Positions 9,675-18,455 of a stretch of 64,000 nt of DNA are shown here, one piece after another; position 1 is the stretch's first letter, and every line of letters begins with the position of its first letter. The DNA comes from Bacteroidales bacterium (GTDB lineage: Bacteria > Bacteroidota > Bacteroidia > Bacteroidales > F082). The stretch is from NCBI GenBank assembly GCA_023229135.1, contig JALNZT010000009.1:53161-117160 (forward strand), read 5' to 3'. Position numbers and translations under genes: made by a program. The notes beneath the pieces are model-generated. The model worked only from the letters and a program-made list of their open reading frames with translations. It searched no databases and was not told where the DNA came from.

Positions 9675-10876
9675 GCTATGTCGAAATTATTTTCTTTGTG
9701 CTACAAGGCTTGTTGCTGCTCTATTTGGGAGGTACGGCTGTTTATTTATTTGTGTTTGCGACACTGTCATTATTTCCCAGAGAGGAACAACCTCCACTCG
9801 ACTTTAAAAAAAGGAAGTTTGCCCTGCTAATTCCCTGCTATCAGGAAGATGAGGTGATAATTGAAGTTGCTCAACAGGCTTTGCTTCAATACTATCCTGT
9901 TGATTTATTTGATGTTATAGTCATTGCTGACAAATTCGAAAAAAGCACTATCCAAAGGCTTTCGGAACTCCCTATAATTTTATTTGAGGAGGATTTTGAA
10001 ATCAGCACCAAAACCAGGGCACTCAACTACGCTTTACGTAATCTGCCCGACAACAAATATGACATCGCTGTGATCTTAGATGCAGATAACCTGATGGAAT
10101 CCAACTTTTTAGGCCAACTCAATGATGCGTTTTCTTTCCCCTATCTAGCCATCCAGGGCCATCGCATGGCAAAAAACCTAAACACCGATTTTGCTATTTT
10201 GGATGCCATAAGCGAAGAAATTAACAATAATATTTTCAGAAAAGGACACCGTAACATCGGCTTGTCAAGCGCTTTGATTGGCTCTGCGATGGCCTTCAGA
10301 TATGACTTTTTTAAACAATTGATGAGCAATATTGAAGTGGTTGGAGGTTTTGACAAAGAGCTGGAACTTAATCTCTTAAAAAACAAGCATCTCATTCACT
10401 ACCTGCCCGACGCCATAGTGCTCGACGAAAAAGTGCAGAACGTAAGGGTGTTTACAAAACAGCGCCGCCGCTGGCTTTCAGCACAGTTTCATTATTTTGG
10501 TAAGCATTTTATCCCTGCCACTAAGGCTTTGTTTAAGGAAGGAAATATTGATTATTTTAATAAAGCATTTCAATATGTTCAACTACCACGTGTGCTGGTG
10601 CTTGGTTTGTTAACTGTAATGAGCGTTTTATCATTGCTTGTAAACCCTTTGTGGATGTCTAAAGCCTGGCTTATGGCAAGTGCAATTATAATCTTAGCTT
10701 TACTTTTTGCAACGCCGCGAAAGTTTTATACGTTTACAACATTAAAATCACTATTTTCGCTACCTATAGGTTTTTTGTTCATGTTTTTGTCGCTGTTGCG
10801 TATCCGAGGAGCTAACCGAAATTTTATCCATACGAAACATACGTATAATGCATTTCAAAAAAAATCGAGAAGATAA
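9671..10876 (+). CDS. Membrane GT2 glycosyltransferase, pair 2 membrane member
   Basis: This 401-residue paralogue of the gene at 7507 has an N-terminal helix, FALLIPCYQEDEVI, LDADNLMESN (DAD), then GGFDKELE where the paralogue has GEDKELE, and QRRRW. The glutamate of the ED motif is replaced by Phe while the Asp, the presumed catalytic base, is kept. Activity is therefore likely but specificity may differ. The C-terminal membrane helices and the final RIRGANRNFIHTKHT segment match the paralogue. It is probably an inner-membrane enzyme of the exopolysaccharide pathway. Confidence 0.85.
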   Translation: MSYVEIIFFVLQGLLLLYLGGTAVYLFVFATLSLFPREEQPPLDFKKRKFALLIPCYQEDEVIIEVAQQALLQYYPVDLFDVIVIADKFEKSTIQRLSELPIILFEEDFEISTKTRALNYALRNLPDNKYDIAVILDADNLMESNFLGQLNDAFSFPYLAIQGHRMAKNLNTDFAILDAISEEINNNIFRKGHRNIGLSSALIGSAMAFRYDFFKQLMSNIEVVGGFDKELELNLLKNKHLIHYLPDAIVLDEKVQNVRVFTKQRRRWLSAQFHYFGKHFIPATKALFKEGNIDYFNKAFQYVQLPRVLVLGLLTVMSVLSLLVNPLWMSKAWLMASAIIILALLFATPRKFYTFTTLKSLFSLPIGFLFMFLSLLRIRGANRNFIHTKHTYNAFQKKSRR

Positions 10877-10918
10877 ACTTAAAGTAATTAGCATCATAAC
10901 TTACTAATATTTAGCACT

Positions 10919-12079
10919 ATGAAAATCGCAATTGAAGGACAACGACTTTTCCGCCTTAAAAAGCATGGCATGGACATGGTGGCTTTAGAGTTGGTGAAAA
11001 ATCTGCAACTGATTGATAAGGAGAATGAATATGTGGTTTTTGTGAAACCCGATGAAGATGATGAATGCATTCCAAAGGCAGACAATTTTGAAATCGTAGC
11101 ACTCGAAGGAGGTGCTTATCCTTTTTGGGAGCAGCAAGCCTTGCCCAATGCGGTAAAAGAATATGGCTGCGATATTTTGCACTGCACCAGCAATACAGCT
11201 CCGCTTAAATCACCTGTACCAATGATAGTTACGCTACATGATATTATCTATCTCGAAAGCGTAAGTATCTTCAAAAAAGGCGGCACCTGGTACCAAAAAA
11301 TGGGGAATATGTATCGCCGTTTTGTAGTACCAAAAGTGGTTGATCGGAGCGATAAGATCATCACGGTTTCCAACTTTGAAAAAAACAGGATTAAATCCTT
11401 TTTTGGATTTCCTGATTCTGACGATCGGTTGGTTGCTGTGTATAATGGTGTTAGTGAACACTTTAAACCTATTACCGATACTAAAACTTTAAGCGTAGTA
11501 AAAGAGAAGTACTCCCTGCCGGAAAATTTTATGTTCTTCTTAGGAAATACTGACCCAAAAAAGAATACCAAAGGTGTGCTTAAAGCCTTTTCCGATTATT
11601 TGAAAGCCGGACATGAGCCAATAAATCTGGTTATGCTGGATTATGATCGCGACGCCCTGAATAAACTTTTGGTTGAAATTGGTGATAAAAGCCTGATCAA
11701 CCACATCCATCTTACTGGTTACGTGGTAAATACTGACTTACCCGCTATATACAGCCTCTGCCGTGTATTTCTGTATCCTTCTCTGCGCGAAAGCTTTGGC
11801 ATTCCAATGTTAGAGGCTATGCGCTGTGGTGTTCCTGTGATTACATCTAACACGTCCAGTATGCCCGAAGTGGCCGGCGATGCAGCGCTTTTTGTTGATC
11901 CTTACAAGCCAGAGCAAATCACAGAAGCAATCATTGTAATGCTCCAAGATGAAAAAATTAGACAGGAATATATCCAAAAAGGGCTTACTCGCGCAGCTGA
12001 GTTTTCATGGAAATCCATGGCACAGGACGTTTTGAAGCTTTATAAAGAAATAGCTGATAATCATAAGATTGCAAACTAA
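10919..12079 (+). CDS. GT4 glycosyltransferase
   Basis: The protein has 386 residues and a GT-B fold. The N-terminal domain has VTLHDIIYLES. The C-terminal domain has FFLGNTDPKKN and then ESFGIPMLEAMRCGVPVI, the E-x7-E donor-binding motif of GT4, followed by SMPEVAGDAALFVDP. This places it with mannosyltransferase-like GT4 enzymes that use nucleotide sugars in the cytoplasm. It starts 42 bases after the membrane GT2 and is followed at 12 bases by another glycosyltransferase. The donor and linkage cannot be inferred. Confidence 0.88.
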   Translation: MKIAIEGQRLFRLKKHGMDMVALELVKNLQLIDKENEYVVFVKPDEDDECIPKADNFEIVALEGGAYPFWEQQALPNAVKEYGCDILHCTSNTAPLKSPVPMIVTLHDIIYLESVSIFKKGGTWYQKMGNMYRRFVVPKVVDRSDKIITVSNFEKNRIKSFFGFPDSDDRLVAVYNGVSEHFKPITDTKTLSVVKEKYSLPENFMFFLGNTDPKKNTKGVLKAFSDYLKAGHEPINLVMLDYDRDALNKLLVEIGDKSLINHIHLTGYVVNTDLPAIYSLCRVFLYPSLRESFGIPMLEAMRCGVPVITSNTSSMPEVAGDAALFVDPYKPEQITEAIIVMLQDEKIRQEYIQKGLTRAAEFSWKSMAQDVLKLYKEIADNHKIAN

Positions 12080-12091
12080 AAAAGCATTAAA

Positions 12092-13297
12092 ATGATTAAG
12101 AATCGAGATTTTATTATTGTAGGGCTTCAGGCCTTGGACAGCCGAATTGGTAGCAACTGCATCAATATTGCCCATGAAATTGCGCGTCATAACCGGGTGC
12201 TGTATGTGAATTATCCTTTGGATCGTAAGACGAAAATCCGGGAGAAAAACGACCCGCTGATTCAGAAAAGGATACGCATCAACAAAGGTGAAGAACCTGA
12301 TTTAGTGCAAGTTTCGGAAAATATGTGGAACTTGTTTCCTAAAACGACTTTAGAATCTATCAGCCAGCTGCCCGTTGATAGGCTGTTTGATTTTGTCAAT
12401 AAAATTAATAACGAACGTTTCGCAAAAGAAATAAAGTCAGCCATTGAGCGCCTTAACTTCTCTAACTATTTTATTTTCAATGACAGCGATATGTTTCGGA
12501 GCTTTTACCTAAAAGAATTACTTGCGCCCGAACTCTATATCTATTACACCCGTGACAATTTAATTGCTGTTGACTTTTGGAAAAAACAAGGCATTCGTAT
12601 AGAAGCCGATTTAATGAGAAAGGCTGATTTAGTGGTCGCCAACTCTACTTATCTTGCCGAACATGCGAGACAGTTTAATCCCCATTCCTATTATGTAGGA
12701 CAAGGTTGTGATGTGAGCTTGTTCGATAAGAAACTAATCAAATCCGTTCCTAAAGACATCGCAGAAATTAAGAAACCAATTATAGGCTATATCGGAGCTT
12801 TATTTTCATTACGTCTGGATATTGAAGTACTTGTATATCTCGCAGAGCAGCGACCTGATTGGTCTATTGTACTTGTCGGCCCCGAAGATGAAGCTTTTAA
12901 AGGCAGCAAATTGCATAAAATAGCCAACGTATATTTTTTGGGTAGTAAGCCAATGGAAGCGCTTCCCTCCTACCTCAATCATTTTGATGTAGCACTTAAT
13001 CCACAGAAACTTAACGAAGTAACTATTGGTAATTATCCGCGTAAAATAGACGAATACCTGGCAATGGGCAAGCCAACAGTAGCAACGCTAACAAAAGCGA
13101 TGGACGTTTTTAAGGACTATACCTATCTCGCTGAAAGTAAGGAAGATTACCTCAATCTGGTAGAGCAAGCTTTGCAAGAAAACTCGGCTGAAAAAGAGGA
13201 AGCGCGCAGTGTGTTTGCTAAAAGCCACACCTGGGAAAACAATGTTAAAGAAATATACAACAGCATGTTAAAAATCATGCAGCAGCCTAAACTGTAA
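12092..13297 (+). CDS. GT-B glycosyltransferase, TuaH-like
   Basis: The protein has 401 residues. The start FIIVGLQALDSRIGSNCINI and the later YIGALFSLRLDIEVL, WSIVLVGPEDEAF and KIDEYLAMGKPTVATL fit a GT-B glycosyltransferase of the GT1/GT4-like group that includes teichuronic-acid TuaH. The KIDEYLAMGKP stretch fills the position of the donor-binding Glu loop. No signal peptide or membrane helix is evident, so it probably acts at the cytoplasmic face of the membrane. It sits between a GT4 gene and an acyltransferase gene in the same operon. Confidence 0.75.
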   Translation: MIKNRDFIIVGLQALDSRIGSNCINIAHEIARHNRVLYVNYPLDRKTKIREKNDPLIQKRIRINKGEEPDLVQVSENMWNLFPKTTLESISQLPVDRLFDFVNKINNERFAKEIKSAIERLNFSNYFIFNDSDMFRSFYLKELLAPELYIYYTRDNLIAVDFWKKQGIRIEADLMRKADLVVANSTYLAEHARQFNPHSYYVGQGCDVSLFDKKLIKSVPKDIAEIKKPIIGYIGALFSLRLDIEVLVYLAEQRPDWSIVLVGPEDEAFKGSKLHKIANVYFLGSKPMEALPSYLNHFDVALNPQKLNEVTIGNYPRKIDEYLAMGKPTVATLTKAMDVFKDYTYLAESKEDYLNLVEQALQENSAEKEEARSVFAKSHTWENNVKEIYNSMLKIMQQPKL

Positions 13298-13313
13298 CTA
13301 ATACAATAACAAA

Positions 13314-13928
13314 ATGGCCCTCGTTGAAAAAATCAAATCAAATGCTCGTCTGAAAAAATTGGCACTTTGGATGCTTATGCCTAAAAATCAGGCCAGACCG
13401 CGACTTTGGGTCAAATGGTTTTTGAATCCTTTCAAACATCACAAAGGAAGAGGCTCCTGCATCAGAAGACGCACACGTGTTGATGTGCTGCCATTTAATG
13501 GTTTTTCTATTGGTCGCGATTCTACTATCGAAGATTTTGCCACCATAAATAATGGCGTAGGCGCTGTTTATATTGGCGAGAGATCGCGGGTTGGCCTGGG
13601 CTGTGTAGTTATTGGTCCTGCAACCATTGGAAACGATGTGATGTTTGCGCAAAATATTGTTGTTTCGGGCTTAAACCATGGTTATCAAGACATTACTATT
13701 CCACCCAGCCTTCAGCCTGTGGAAACCAATCCAATCACCATTGGGGATGATGTTTGGATTGGCGCAAACGCAGTAATAACTGCCGGTGTAAAAATTGGAA
13801 AACATGCTGTAATTGCTGCAGGCAGTATCGTTACCAAAGACGTTCCGGAGTTCACAATCGTGGCAGGAAACCCGGCACGAATTATTAAACAGTATAACCC
13901 TGTTTCAGCAAAATGGGAAAAAATCTAA
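13314..13928 (+). CDS. Hexapeptide-repeat acyltransferase (LbH family)
   Basis: The protein has 204 residues. Left-handed beta-helix hexapeptide repeats run through the middle and C-terminal parts (IGRDSTIEDFATINNG, IGERSRVGLGCVVIGPA, IGDDVWIGANAVITAGVKIG), and the end KDVPEFTIVAGNPARII is typical of WcaF/CysE-like acetyltransferases. SGLNHGYQD holds the likely catalytic His. It probably O-acetylates a sugar of the exopolysaccharide. A positively charged N-terminal stretch of about 40 residues precedes the helix. It starts 16 bases after the glycosyltransferase. Confidence 0.85.
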   Translation: MALVEKIKSNARLKKLALWMLMPKNQARPRLWVKWFLNPFKHHKGRGSCIRRRTRVDVLPFNGFSIGRDSTIEDFATINNGVGAVYIGERSRVGLGCVVIGPATIGNDVMFAQNIVVSGLNHGYQDITIPPSLQPVETNPITIGDDVWIGANAVITAGVKIGKHAVIAAGSIVTKDVPEFTIVAGNPARIIKQYNPVSAKWEKI

Positions 13929-13947
13929 ATCAACCAAATCTTCATTT

Positions 13948-14748
13948 ATGAATAAACTTAAAACCTTTTTCAGATACTTAAAAGACTTCATTCAATACAG
14001 GCAGCTAAGATTAGTAGCAACCTCCATTACTTATTTATTAACCGGAATATCCTATTCTCGCACCCAAATTTTTAAAGGAAAATTAGGTACTTTTTTACAC
14101 CGAAAAGGAACGCTTGATTTCCAGTTAGGAAATTATGCCTATGAATGGGGCGTAAAACTTTTTATGAATAAGTATTATGCTGATTATAATATATTTATCG
14201 ATGTAGGTGCCAATATGGGAACCTATTCAATCATGCTCGGAAAGTTAGGACTAAAAACTTTTTCTTTTGAACCATCAACGGAAAATTACAGGGCTTTACA
14301 GATAAATATTTTATTAAATAAATTAGAAAATCAAGTCACCAGTTTCAACTTTGGTCTTGATCATATCGACAGAAGTGCAAACTTTATTTTTGACCCGGTA
14401 AATACGGGTGCGTCACACTTAAGCGCAGCGGAGTTTTACGACCACATAACAGATGCCCGTGGGCAAAAAACCAAGGTAGTGCTTAGGATGTTCGACAATG
14501 TTTATCAGCAACTTGCGCTAAAAGAAAGCGATCGCATTTTGATAAAAATTGATGTAGAAGGCATGGAAGAGGGGGTGTTACTTGGCGCAAAGGATTTTTT
14601 GAAAAAATTCCCAAATATTTTGATTGTACTTGAAAGTGTGCATTCTGGCAAAGAAAACTTGCAAAACGTATTGTCAGAAATCGCCAATTTTGAATTTATA
14701 GAAGTTGATGACTTGAATTTTGCAGCTAAAAAAATTGGTAACCTTTAA
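13948..14748 (+). CDS. FkbM-family methyltransferase
   Basis: The start at 13948 (MNKLKTFFRYLKDF) is chosen over an in-frame start at 13813, because the longer form would overlap the acyltransferase gene by 116 bases. The resulting 266 residues contain IFIDVGANMGTYSIML (the SAM-binding motif I), FSFEPSTENY (motif II acidic residue), LIKIDVEGMEEGVL and ILIVLESVHSG, all characteristic of FkbM SAM-dependent O-methyltransferases. In polysaccharide loci these methylate sugar hydroxyls. It sits between the acyltransferase and another GT2. Confidence 0.85.
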   Translation: MNKLKTFFRYLKDFIQYRQLRLVATSITYLLTGISYSRTQIFKGKLGTFLHRKGTLDFQLGNYAYEWGVKLFMNKYYADYNIFIDVGANMGTYSIMLGKLGLKTFSFEPSTENYRALQINILLNKLENQVTSFNFGLDHIDRSANFIFDPVNTGASHLSAAEFYDHITDARGQKTKVVLRMFDNVYQQLALKESDRILIKIDVEGMEEGVLLGAKDFLKKFPNILIVLESVHSGKENLQNVLSEIANFEFIEVDDLNFAAKKIGNL

Positions 14749-14760
14749 CATTTTGAAACG

Positions 14761-15954
14761 ATGCTAAGCCTAAAAATTATCTTTTGGATATTGTTTTTTC
14801 TGGTGTTTTACGCCTATCTCGGCTATGGTATTTTGCTTTATTTCTTGGTAAAAATAAAGCGTACTTTTGGCACTAAAAAACAAACTGAAAACACTGACTA
14901 TGAGCCTGAAGTAACATTATTTGTTGCGGCCTATAACGAAAAAGATTATGTAGATGCCAAAGTGAAAAACGGCTTTAGCCTGGCCTATCCGCAGTCGAAA
15001 ATCAAACAGGTTTGGGTTACTGATGGCTCGGACGATGGAACACCTGATTTGTTGCAAAAATATCAGGATAAAGGCGTAGAAGTGTATCATGAAAATATTA
15101 GGGGCGGAAAAATTGGCGCCATGAATCGGGGGATGCAGTTTGTGAAAACACCAATCGTGATTTTCTCTGATGGCAATACCACCTTGGGAGAAGAATCGGT
15201 GCAACGCATTGTAAACCTGTTCAGTAACCCTAAAGTTGGATGCGTCTCCGGTGAAAAACGTATTTTTAGCAAAGAAAAGGATACCGCAGCCGGCACCGAA
15301 GGTATTTACTGGAAATATGAGTCAACACTCAAAAAGTGGGACGCCGAGCTATATTCGGTAGTTGGTGCGGCAGGCGAGCTATTTGCTATTCGCACCGAGC
15401 TGTTTCAGGAAGTAGAAAAAGATACATTATTAGACGATTTTATTATCTCGCTCAGAGTTGCTATGAAAGGTTATACCATCCAGTATGACCCTGAAGCTTA
15501 TGCTATCGAGACAGCTTCGGCAAACGTGAAAGAAGAGCTGAAACGCAAAGTACGCATTGCCGCTGGTGGCATTCAATCCATTATAAGACTTAGCCCTTTG
15601 CTGAATATTTTCAAATACGGAACACTCAGTTTTCAATATATTTCGCACCGTGTATTGCGCTGGACTGTAGCTCCAATTGCGCTTCCGCTGATTTTTATCC
15701 TTAATGGATTAATTGCTTATGCGGAAGGAATCACAAACTTTAACTGTCTGTATGTCTGGCTTTTCTATGCGCAAATTCTCTTTTACATCCTCGCATCGAC
15801 AGGCTGGTACCTCGAAAATAAATCTATTAAAGTGAAAGCACTTTTCGTACCCTACTATTTCTTTATTATGAATTATGCCGTCTTGATGGGCATTAGGCGC
15901 TATTTCAAAGGAAGCCAAACCGTGAATTGGGAGCGTGCCAAACGTGGAAGCTAA
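14761..15954 (+). CDS. Membrane GT2 glycosyltransferase
   Basis: The protein has 397 residues. An N-terminal helix (about 5-27) is followed by VTLFVAAYNEKDYV, VTDGSDDGT, GGKIGAMNRGM, FSDGNTTLG (DGN replacing DxD), LLDDFIISLRV (the DD catalytic motif) and KRKVRIAAGG at the acceptor site, then membrane helices. This matches poly-beta-1,6-GlcNAc-synthase-like GT2 enzymes in domain order, and it is more distant from the other four GT2 genes here. It may be the enzyme that adds the first or a branching sugar. It is followed by a secreted beta-helix gene with an 11-base gap. Confidence 0.85.
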   Translation: MLSLKIIFWILFFLVFYAYLGYGILLYFLVKIKRTFGTKKQTENTDYEPEVTLFVAAYNEKDYVDAKVKNGFSLAYPQSKIKQVWVTDGSDDGTPDLLQKYQDKGVEVYHENIRGGKIGAMNRGMQFVKTPIVIFSDGNTTLGEESVQRIVNLFSNPKVGCVSGEKRIFSKEKDTAAGTEGIYWKYESTLKKWDAELYSVVGAAGELFAIRTELFQEVEKDTLLDDFIISLRVAMKGYTIQYDPEAYAIETASANVKEELKRKVRIAAGGIQSIIRLSPLLNIFKYGTLSFQYISHRVLRWTVAPIALPLIFILNGLIAYAEGITNFNCLYVWLFYAQILFYILASTGWYLENKSIKVKALFVPYYFFIMNYAVLMGIRRYFKGSQTVNWERAKRGS

Positions 15955-15965
15955 TCTTTATCGCT

Positions 15966-17615
15966 ATGAAAACCATATCGCTTTCTTTATTTATTGCAGG
16001 TTTTTTATTTTTATCACAACTTCTTAATGTTCAAATAATTAAGGCGCAAAACTGTGATATTCTAATTGAGAATAGCCAGCTTGTCGTTGATGGGGCAGAC
16101 ATTAATCCCGGCGATAGAATCTGTATTGAAGGCGGGACAAGAAATTACCTACTTTTTCGCAACCTCCATGGGACTGCCGATCAGCCTATTGAAATTTTAA
16201 ATCGAGGAAACGTTGTTATAGATACCGATCACTTTTATGGACTAAAAATGAGCAATTGTCGGTTTATCAAAATAATTGGAAGTCAATCGGATAACCAATA
16301 CGGATTTACCATCCGACGGGTTGGAAACGGTGCCGGAATCAGTCTCGACGATATGTCTTCTGATATTGAATTGGCAGGCTTCGAGATTTCCTATACCGCC
16401 CTGGGCGGAATTTATGCAAAAACAGATCCCGACTGTAGTTTTGAAGCCACCCGCGAAAAGTTTACCTTTTACAACCTGTCCATCCACGATTGCTATCTGC
16501 ATCATATTCAGGATGAAGGCTTTTACATCGGAAGTTCAAAATTTACCGGACAATATTTGCCCGCTTGCGACACAACCGTGTTACCCCATTTGCTTCAAAA
16601 CGTTCTGATCTATGATAATATAGTTGAAAACACAGGCTGGGACGGGATTCAGGTGAGCAGTAGCGCTGGCAATTGTCGTATCTATAATAATAAAATCTAT
16701 TTTGATTCTCAACGCGAAACCACCTACCAAATGTCAGGCATCCTCATTGGCGGAGGCTCTAACTGTGATTGCTACAACAACCAAATTTTTGATGGAAAAG
16801 GCGATGGCATCGATGTTTTTGGTTCGGGACCTATGAAAATATACAACAACCTGATTGTGCGAGCTGGTAGAAGTTATAAACCCAACGATCCCACTGCATC
16901 GCGTCATGGAATTTTTATTGGAAACTCTCCGGATCAAAGTATCTCTGATAATATATTGATTCACAATACGATAATAAGCTCAAAAACTACCGGAATTCGT
17001 TATTTTAACACCAATACTACCTATAATCTAATAGCCAATAACATCATCACTGATCCTGGTGCATATGATATCATTGGCTACAAAGCCTACTTTGATCATC
17101 AGCTGGCTGATATTTTGTACGAAGAAAAAACCAATATTTATACGCTAAACGCAGGGCAAATAGATTTTATGGATTTACAGCGCGATAACTACGATCTGAA
17201 AGCCACTTCTATTGCTGTAAACACAGCCACCGACTTTGGTTACTCAAGCCCACAGTTTGATAATTTAATGCGCCCCAGACCACACAATCAGGGATACGAT
17301 ATAGGTGCTTTTGAAAGTCAGGATCCTTATGCCTCGATCAATGAGAGACAAAAAACAATAAAAAATCAACTGCAGCTCTCGCCAGTGCCAGCAAAGGATT
17401 TCTTGTTGGTGAAAATTGCAAATGCTACTGAAAATATGCAGCTGAAGCTTTTTGATCAGCTTGGTGTTTGCGTTTATGAGGATAAAAACATTTCATTTTT
17501 ACAGCTAAATGAAGGCTGCAAAATATCTCTAAACGGATTATTTCCAGGAACTTATGTCATTAATCTGCAAGGTGAAACAACATTAATAACTGACAAAATA
17601 ATTCTTCAAAGATGA
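15966..17615 (+). CDS. Secreted parallel beta-helix protein with T9SS sorting tail
   Basis: The start at 15966 (MKTISLSLFIAGFLFLSQLL) gives a clear signal peptide; the in-frame ATG at 15927 does not and lies inside the previous gene. The 549-residue product has right-handed beta-helix repeats at about residues 95-380 (for example GWDGIQVSS, GDGIDVFGSG, HGIFIGNSP, TGIRYFNTN). It ends in a type-A T9SS sorting domain starting near LQLSPVPAKDFL and finishing GTYVINLQG. Proteins of this fold include polysaccharide lyases and epimerases. Being inside the exopolysaccharide operon and overlapping the next gene by 4 bases, it may trim or modify the exported polymer. Catalytic residues were not identified. 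Confidence 0.8.
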   Translation: MKTISLSLFIAGFLFLSQLLNVQIIKAQNCDILIENSQLVVDGADINPGDRICIEGGTRNYLLFRNLHGTADQPIEILNRGNVVIDTDHFYGLKMSNCRFIKIIGSQSDNQYGFTIRRVGNGAGISLDDMSSDIELAGFEISYTALGGIYAKTDPDCSFEATREKFTFYNLSIHDCYLHHIQDEGFYIGSSKFTGQYLPACDTTVLPHLLQNVLIYDNIVENTGWDGIQVSSSAGNCRIYNNKIYFDSQRETTYQMSGILIGGGSNCDCYNNQIFDGKGDGIDVFGSGPMKIYNNLIVRAGRSYKPNDPTASRHGIFIGNSPDQSISDNILIHNTIISSKTTGIRYFNTNTTYNLIANNIITDPGAYDIIGYKAYFDHQLADILYEEKTNIYTLNAGQIDFMDLQRDNYDLKATSIAVNTATDFGYSSPQFDNLMRPRPHNQGYDIGAFESQDPYASINERQKTIKNQLQLSPVPAKDFLLVKIANATENMQLKLFDQLGVCVYEDKNISFLQLNEGCKISLNGLFPGTYVINLQGETTLITDKIILQR

Positions 17616-18421
17616 ACCTGCTATGCCAACTAAAAAAACAGCTGCCTTTGAGTTTAGGCATAGCCATCAGGAAAGAGTTTCTCTACCTTAACGGCTTATT
17701 TTTCAGAGGGAATCAATTTGAATGTAGGTTATGTGGCCATCAATATCGCAAGTTTTTGGCCGGAGGTTTTGATCTTCCGGTGATTAACGAACTACAAATT
17801 ATCGGTGGAGGAAGAAGGCCTTCAACAATTTGTCCGGGCTGTCATTCTAATGATAGAGAGCGACTTTTGCACTATTATTTCGAGCAAAATCCGGCTGTTT
17901 TTACAAAAAAAGACATCCTCCATATTGCGCCAGAGCCGGCACTTGGACGCTATCTTCAAAAGTATGCTAAAAGTTATATTGGAGGTGTAAAATACTATGA
18001 AGGTTTTTATTATCCGCCCAATGTTCAGTTGTTGGATGTTTTGGCATTGCCGTTTCCGGAGAATCACTTTGATCTTATCGTTTGCAATCACGTGCTTGAG
18101 CATATTGAGGAGGATTTGGAAGCTATGAAAGCCTTGTATAAAGTACTAAAACCATCAGGAACAGCTATTTTACAAGTACCCTGGTCACCGCTATTGCAGC
18201 AAACCAAAGAAGATTTTAGCATTACTTTGCCTGCCGAGCGTGAAAAATATTTTGGCCAATTTGACCATGTTCGCGTTTATGGACAAGATTATCCCAAAAG
18301 GCTTGAATCTGTTGGCTTTAAAGTATCAAAGGTCTATCCCAAACAACTCAGTATAAATGAAGCTGCCCTAAAAAGTTTGGCTATAAACCCTAAAGAATGT
18401 ATCTTTATTGCAGAAAAATAA
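17612..18421 (+). CDS. Zinc-ribbon class I SAM methyltransferase
   Basis: The protein has 269 residues. Two Cys pairs, CRLCGH near residue 29 and CPGCHS near residue 72, suggest a zinc ribbon. A Rossmann methyltransferase domain follows, with ILHIAPEPALGRYL, LDVLALPFPENHFDLIVCNHVLEHI and LKPSGTAILQVPW. The pattern is that of methyltransferases found in surface-polysaccharide clusters, where they act on sugars or on lipid-linked intermediates. It overlaps the beta-helix gene by ATGA, which makes it the last gene of the operon. The substrate is unknown. Confidence 0.8.
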   Translation: MNLLCQLKKQLPLSLGIAIRKEFLYLNGLFFRGNQFECRLCGHQYRKFLAGGFDLPVINELQIIGGGRRPSTICPGCHSNDRERLLHYYFEQNPAVFTKKDILHIAPEPALGRYLQKYAKSYIGGVKYYEGFYYPPNVQLLDVLALPFPENHFDLIVCNHVLEHIEEDLEAMKALYKVLKPSGTAILQVPWSPLLQQTKEDFSITLPAEREKYFGQFDHVRVYGQDYPKRLESVGFKVSKVYPKQLSINEAALKSLAINPKECIFIAEK

Positions 18422-18455
18422 GCCGTTTCTGTGTTGTTGACAAACGCTTCAAGTT

